From CAZJJK01 sp964546285 (GTDB taxonomy: Bacteria > Spirochaetota > Spirochaetia > Treponematales > Breznakiellaceae), in the NCBI GenBank assembly GCA_964546285.1, contig CAZJJK010000128.1, positions 1-8,281 of the forward strand: 8,281 bases of DNA, read 5' to 3'. Below, piece by piece: positions 5,715 to 8,281 of this stretch (its first letter is position 1; every line of letters begins with the position of its first letter). A program made the translations under genes and the position numbers. Below the pieces are notes generated by a model that was not told the origin of the DNA, made no database searches, and was given only the letters and a program-made list of their open reading frames with translations.

Positions 5715-7205
5715 ATGGCTCGGCCGATTTTGGAGCTAGCCGGCGTCAGTAAGAGCTTCAGCGACGGTTTCGCCCTTGAGGATGTCTTTATCGATCTGTA
5801 TCCGGGTGAGGTCCATGTCGTTGTGGGAGAGAACGGATCGGGTAAATCCGCCATCATGAAATTGATTGGCGGTCTTTATAGTCCTGATAAAGGGAGTCTG
5901 GTCCTGAATGGGCATAGCCTTTCTTTTGCCGATATCGCTGACGCCAAAGCCCACGGAATCATGTATCAGCATCAGGAGCCGATGCTTTATGAAAATCTGT
6001 CTGTCGCGGAAAACCTCTTTTTCGATCTTTTGCCTCGCGGACGTTTCGGCGGACTGAATGCTCTGCGTCTGCGTGCTGACGCTTTCGCGCTCTTGGATAA
6101 GCTTGGAATCCGGCTGGATACGAACGTCTCCGTTTGGTCGCTCGGTTATGCTCAGCGGCTGCTCCTGGAAGCGGCTAAGGCCTGCGTCGGAAAGTGGGCG
6201 GTCGTCGCCTTTGACGAACCGACGGCGGCGATGGCGGAACCCGAACGGGAAATCCTCTTTTCAATCGTCCGGCGGCTGAAGGCGGAGGGAGCCGGCGTCT
6301 TCTATGTTTCGCATCGCTTGGATGAAATCCTGAAAGTGGGAGATAGAGTTTCCGTCGTTCGTCAAGGCAAGGTCCTAGGAACCCGCGCGGTTGGTTCGCT
6401 GGATCGCGAATCCTTGGTTCGGATGATGACCGGTCGGCTATTAACGGAGCGGTATCCAAGAGTGGAGCGAAAACGGGGCAGGCCGGTCCTGGAGGTGCGG
6501 AGCCTTAAAAGCCATCCGGCTCTTATAGACATTAGCTTTACGATGCGTAAGGGCGAGTTCCTGGGCGTGACAGGTCTCATGGGGTCAGGCCGTACACGGC
6601 TGGCGCAATGCCTTTTTGGAGCCGTGGCGCCGACCGGCGGCGAGATTCTGCTAGACGGAGAACCGGTTCGGTTCAAGGACCCCGGCGACGCCCTTGAGAA
6701 TGGCATCGCCTTGGTGCCGGAAGATCGCGGCGAAAACGCGATTCTCCATCGGCAGGATCTAGTGTTGAATATTACGGTCGCCTCGCTGCAACGTTTCAAT
6801 AGCCTAACCGGCCTTAATTCGGCCTTTATGAATAATCTGACTCAGGATTATTCCGACCGCTTGGGATTGAAGCCCGGAAAACCGGGGGATCAGCCAGACC
6901 ACTATTCTGGGGGAAATCAGCAGAAGGTAGCTGTAGCGCGCTGGCTAGCCCGTCGGTCGCGGATCTATATCCTTGATGAACCGACCCGCGGCATCGACGT
7001 GGCCAGCAAGGTGGACATCTACAGCGCCATCACCGACCTGGTGGCCAAAGGCGCTTCGGTCATCCTCATCTCTTCCGATATTGAGGAAATCCTGGGCCTC
7101 TGCGACCGGGTCCTGGTGCTGGCCGGCGGCCGCATCGCCTGTGATCTGCCCCGCGCCAAAGCCACGCAAGAGTTGATCCTGGAATACGCCACCGCGGAGG
7201 CTTGA
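5715..7205 (+). CDS. Second sugar ABC importer ATP-binding protein (RbsA/MglA-like), without its own permease
   Basis: A 496-aa two-domain ATPase of the carbohydrate uptake (CUT2) type. Domain 1: GENGSGKSA (38-46; the last position is Ala where GguA and most relatives have Thr), Q-loop near Q85-Q87, signature 'WSLGYAQ' (141-147; relatives have LS-G-QQ, and GguA has DIGVGKQQ), Walker B 'VVAFDEPTA' (163-171), H-loop H200. Domain 2: degenerate Walker A 'GLMGSGRT' (287-294), intact YSGGNQQK (397-404), 'IYILDEPTRGID' (417-428), and Ser for the H-loop His, as in GguA. It follows the DeoR gene with zero gap, with a GAGGGA-like site inside the end of that gene. No permease or binding protein follows; a terminator-like hairpin and then a deacetylase do. 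It is clearly distinct from GguA in sequence. It may drive GguB as an alternative motor, serve a permease elsewhere, or act with the regulator. Membership of the family is secure; role unknown. Confidence 0.9.
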   Translation: MARPILELAGVSKSFSDGFALEDVFIDLYPGEVHVVVGENGSGKSAIMKLIGGLYSPDKGSLVLNGHSLSFADIADAKAHGIMYQHQEPMLYENLSVAENLFFDLLPRGRFGGLNALRLRADAFALLDKLGIRLDTNVSVWSLGYAQRLLLEAAKACVGKWAVVAFDEPTAAMAEPEREILFSIVRRLKAEGAGVFYVSHRLDEILKVGDRVSVVRQGKVLGTRAVGSLDRESLVRMMTGRLLTERYPRVERKRGRPVLEVRSLKSHPALIDISFTMRKGEFLGVTGLMGSGRTRLAQCLFGAVAPTGGEILLDGEPVRFKDPGDALENGIALVPEDRGENAILHRQDLVLNITVASLQRFNSLTGLNSAFMNNLTQDYSDRLGLKPGKPGDQPDHYSGGNQQKVAVARWLARRSRIYILDEPTRGIDVASKVDIYSAITDLVAKGASVILISSDIEEILGLCDRVLVLAGGRIACDLPRAKATQELILEYATAEA

Positions 7206-7230
7206 ACCTGTCGGGCTATTTGGGTTTTTT
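7205..7230 (+). terminator. Weak intrinsic terminator candidate after the ATPase gene
   Basis: AACCTG (7205-7210) can pair with TGGGTT (7221-7226), four Watson-Crick and two G-U pairs around a 10-nt loop, followed by a T-run (7225-7230). The stem is short, so efficiency is doubtful; the position immediately after the stop supports it. Confidence 0.35.
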
Positions 7231-7414
7231 GCTTTGGTCGCGGCGGTTATGGTTCACTATTCCGATAAAAACGATGTACCAGCGGAAAACAAAGCCGAAT
7301 AGAGTTTTCGTGACTCTGTAAGCTAGGGCTGCTCTACGTTAATGAGAAGGCCAGAATCAGAGCGCGGGGCTTGGTTGAGAATTATTAAGGCACGGTTATT
7401 GAATAGCGAAAGTA

Positions 7415-7443
7415 TTTACCGAATCCGATAATCATCCTATTAT
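7415..7443 (+). promoter_or_regulatory. Candidate promoter of the deacetylase gene
   Basis: TTTACC (7415-7420, four of six to TTGACA), a 17-bp spacer and TATTAT (7438-7443, five of six to TATAAT). The start would be near 7450, about 40 nt before the ATG. This suggests the deacetylase is transcribed separately from the DeoR-ATPase pair. Confidence 0.4.
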
Positions 7444-7479
7444 GTATTGATAATGTCCCAGACAAGTGAGGATGTTTAT

Positions 7480-7484
7480 GGAGG
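7480..7484 (+). promoter_or_regulatory. Ribosome binding site that fixes the deacetylase start
   Basis: GGAGG, 7 nt before the ATG at 7492, where a clean signal peptide begins. This favours 7492 over the upstream in-frame TTG at 7447. Confidence 0.8.
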
Positions 7485-7491
7485 GCTGTGT

Positions 7492-8214
7492 ATGAGAAAG
7501 GCTTTTTTCCCTATTTCTATAGTCGCGTCGTTGTCTCTAGCCGGTGTGTTGCCGGCCTTTAGTCAAGACGCGGTCGCGTATCCGGCGCCTGATAAGGTTT
7601 GCGCGCTCACCTTTGACGATGGTCCTGATATCGTCAAAACCGCTCTGGTTTTGGACAAGCTTGAGCTTCATGGCGTTGTCGCGTCCTTTTTTGTTGTTGG
7701 ACAAAAAATCAACGCTTCCACGGCGGATGTTATGAAACGAGCTGTTGCCTTGGGTTGCGAGATTCATAACCATTCTTGGAGTTATGGTAGCCTCAACAAC
7801 CAAAGCGCGGATCAGGTAAAGAAATCCGTGGACGATACGACCGCGGCTATCAAAGAATACGCGGGCGTGGCTCCCGCTTTTTTCCGTCCGCCTAACTTGG
7901 CTGTCAGCGCGACTATGTATGAGGCAATCGATTTCCCCTTTGCCAGTGGTATACTAGGCTTTGACTGGACGGGCGGCGGCGGAAATACACCGCAGAAGGT
8001 CGCGGACAATGTGTTGGGCGGTATTCGCGATGGGGCTATCATCCTTTTACACGACGTTCAGTCCGATCCTCATCCTACCCCCAGCGCTTTGGACATACTT
8101 ATTCCCGAATTAAAGAAGCGTGGGTACCGGTTTGTTTCGCTAACGGAACTTTTCAAAAGTAAAAACATAGACCCCCTGTCCCGCCCGGCTAGCATGTGGA
8201 CCACGGTGCCGTAA
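7492..8214 (+). CDS. Secreted polysaccharide deacetylase, CE4/NodB family (acetylxylan-esterase-like)
   Basis: A 240-aa exported enzyme that removes acetyl groups from a polysaccharide with a metal ion. The signal peptide is MRKAFF, a hydrophobic core, and probable cleavage near 'PAFSQ|DA' (21-26). NodB motifs in order: motif 1 'TFDDGP' (40-45; D42 likely base, D43 metal ligand); motif 2 'HNHSWSY' (92-98), where H94 is kept but the second metal His of the usual H-S/T-x-x-H is Tyr98; motif 3 'FFRPPN' (130-135); motif 4 region 'FDWTGGGGN' (157-165); motif 5 'ILLHD' (184-188; H187). From memory, the HSWSY and RPPNLAVS pattern occurs in a clostridial/spirochaetal CE4 group that includes acetylxylan esterases, which would suit a plant-fibre-degrading niche; peptidoglycan or chitin-type substrates remain possible. 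It is a bare catalytic domain with no binding module. Downstream is a strong terminator; upstream a separate promoter is likely. Confidence 0.88.
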   Translation: MRKAFFPISIVASLSLAGVLPAFSQDAVAYPAPDKVCALTFDDGPDIVKTALVLDKLELHGVVASFFVVGQKINASTADVMKRAVALGCEIHNHSWSYGSLNNQSADQVKKSVDDTTAAIKEYAGVAPAFFRPPNLAVSATMYEAIDFPFASGILGFDWTGGGGNTPQKVADNVLGGIRDGAIILLHDVQSDPHPTPSALDILIPELKKRGYRFVSLTELFKSKNIDPLSRPASMWTTVP

Positions 8215-8241
8215 ACAAGACGATCAAAAATAAGCTGTGAG

Positions 8242-8281
8242 CCTCTTTTGAAACTTTTTTGTTTTGGAAGAGGTTTTTTTT
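8242..8281 (+). terminator. Strong Rho-independent terminator of the deacetylase gene
   Basis: The arms 8242-8254 and 8261-8273 form a 13-bp stem (ten Watson-Crick and three G-U pairs, CCUCUU with AAGAGG at the base) around a U6 loop, followed by eight or more T running to the window edge. The three G-U pairs hold only in plus-strand RNA, matching the direction of the deacetylase gene 27 nt upstream. Confidence 0.85.

Larger units (their letters stand above)
7231..7491 (+). other. Non-coding stretch before the deacetylase gene
   Basis: No convincing gene is visible. A small inverted repeat AGAGT/ACTCT (7301-7305 and 7313-7317) is present but too short to interpret. The frame of the next gene can be extended upstream to a TTG at 7447, but those 15 residues do not look like protein start sequence and have no ribosome site. 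Confidence 0.5.

Noticed and set aside
5420..5857. 145-codon open frame on the minus strand across the DeoR-ATPase junction
   Set aside because: It is antisense to two well-supported genes, is rich in Ser/Arg/Lys/Thr and shows no domain pattern; a codon-structure shadow.
6362..6799. 145-codon minus-strand frame inside the second ATPase
   Set aside because: Arg/Ser/Pro-rich antisense shadow of a conserved gene.
7447..7491. Upstream TTG start for the deacetylase
   Set aside because: The 15 extra residues precede a complete signal peptide and have no ribosome site, whereas GGAGG sits 7 nt before the ATG at 7492.

Overview
The window looks like chromosomal DNA from a spirochaete, most likely a gut-type Treponema. 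The reasons are the 'LFAGGQQ' end of the sugar-binding protein's signal peptide (a habit I associate with treponemal ABC binding proteins), the Rpn/PD-(D/E)XK transposase-like tail at the left edge, moderate GC content, and a CE4 deacetylase resembling clostridial/spirochaetal acetylxylan esterases. The genus is inference from motifs; no search was possible.

Layout. Positions 2-436 (+) hold the C-terminal part of an Rpn-family recombination-promoting nuclease/putative transposase that starts outside the window. Positions 437-773 have no gene but contain a series of strong inverted repeats. Positions 774-4681 (-) are a complete three-gene ABC importer operon, chvE-gguA-gguB, for monosaccharides (xylose/arabinose/glucose/galactose type). 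Positions 4682-4928 are a divergent control region with a good -35 box and a striking array of TCGTAYR repeats spaced in whole helical turns. Positions 4929-7205 (+) are a DeoR-type regulator followed with no gap (TAGATG) by a second two-domain sugar ABC ATPase that has no permease or binding protein of its own. Positions 7206-7491 are non-coding with a weak terminator and a candidate promoter. Positions 7492-8214 (+) encode a secreted CE4 polysaccharide deacetylase, ended by a strong terminator that reaches the window's right edge.

Working together: ChvE would capture a monosaccharide in the periplasm, GguB would carry it across the inner membrane, and GguA would power the step. The divergently transcribed DeoR protein is the obvious candidate to bind the repeat array and control the operon, and probably itself. 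The coupled orphan ATPase could be an alternative motor for GguB, or a regulatory partner of the DeoR protein. The secreted deacetylase, if it acts on acetylated xylan, would fit a hemicellulose/xylose theme, but that link is by proximity and motif only.

The most unusual item is the regulator-ATPase pair. The DeoR protein has lost the family's usual sugar-phosphate-site motifs, and the ATPase has altered first-domain Walker A and signature motifs.
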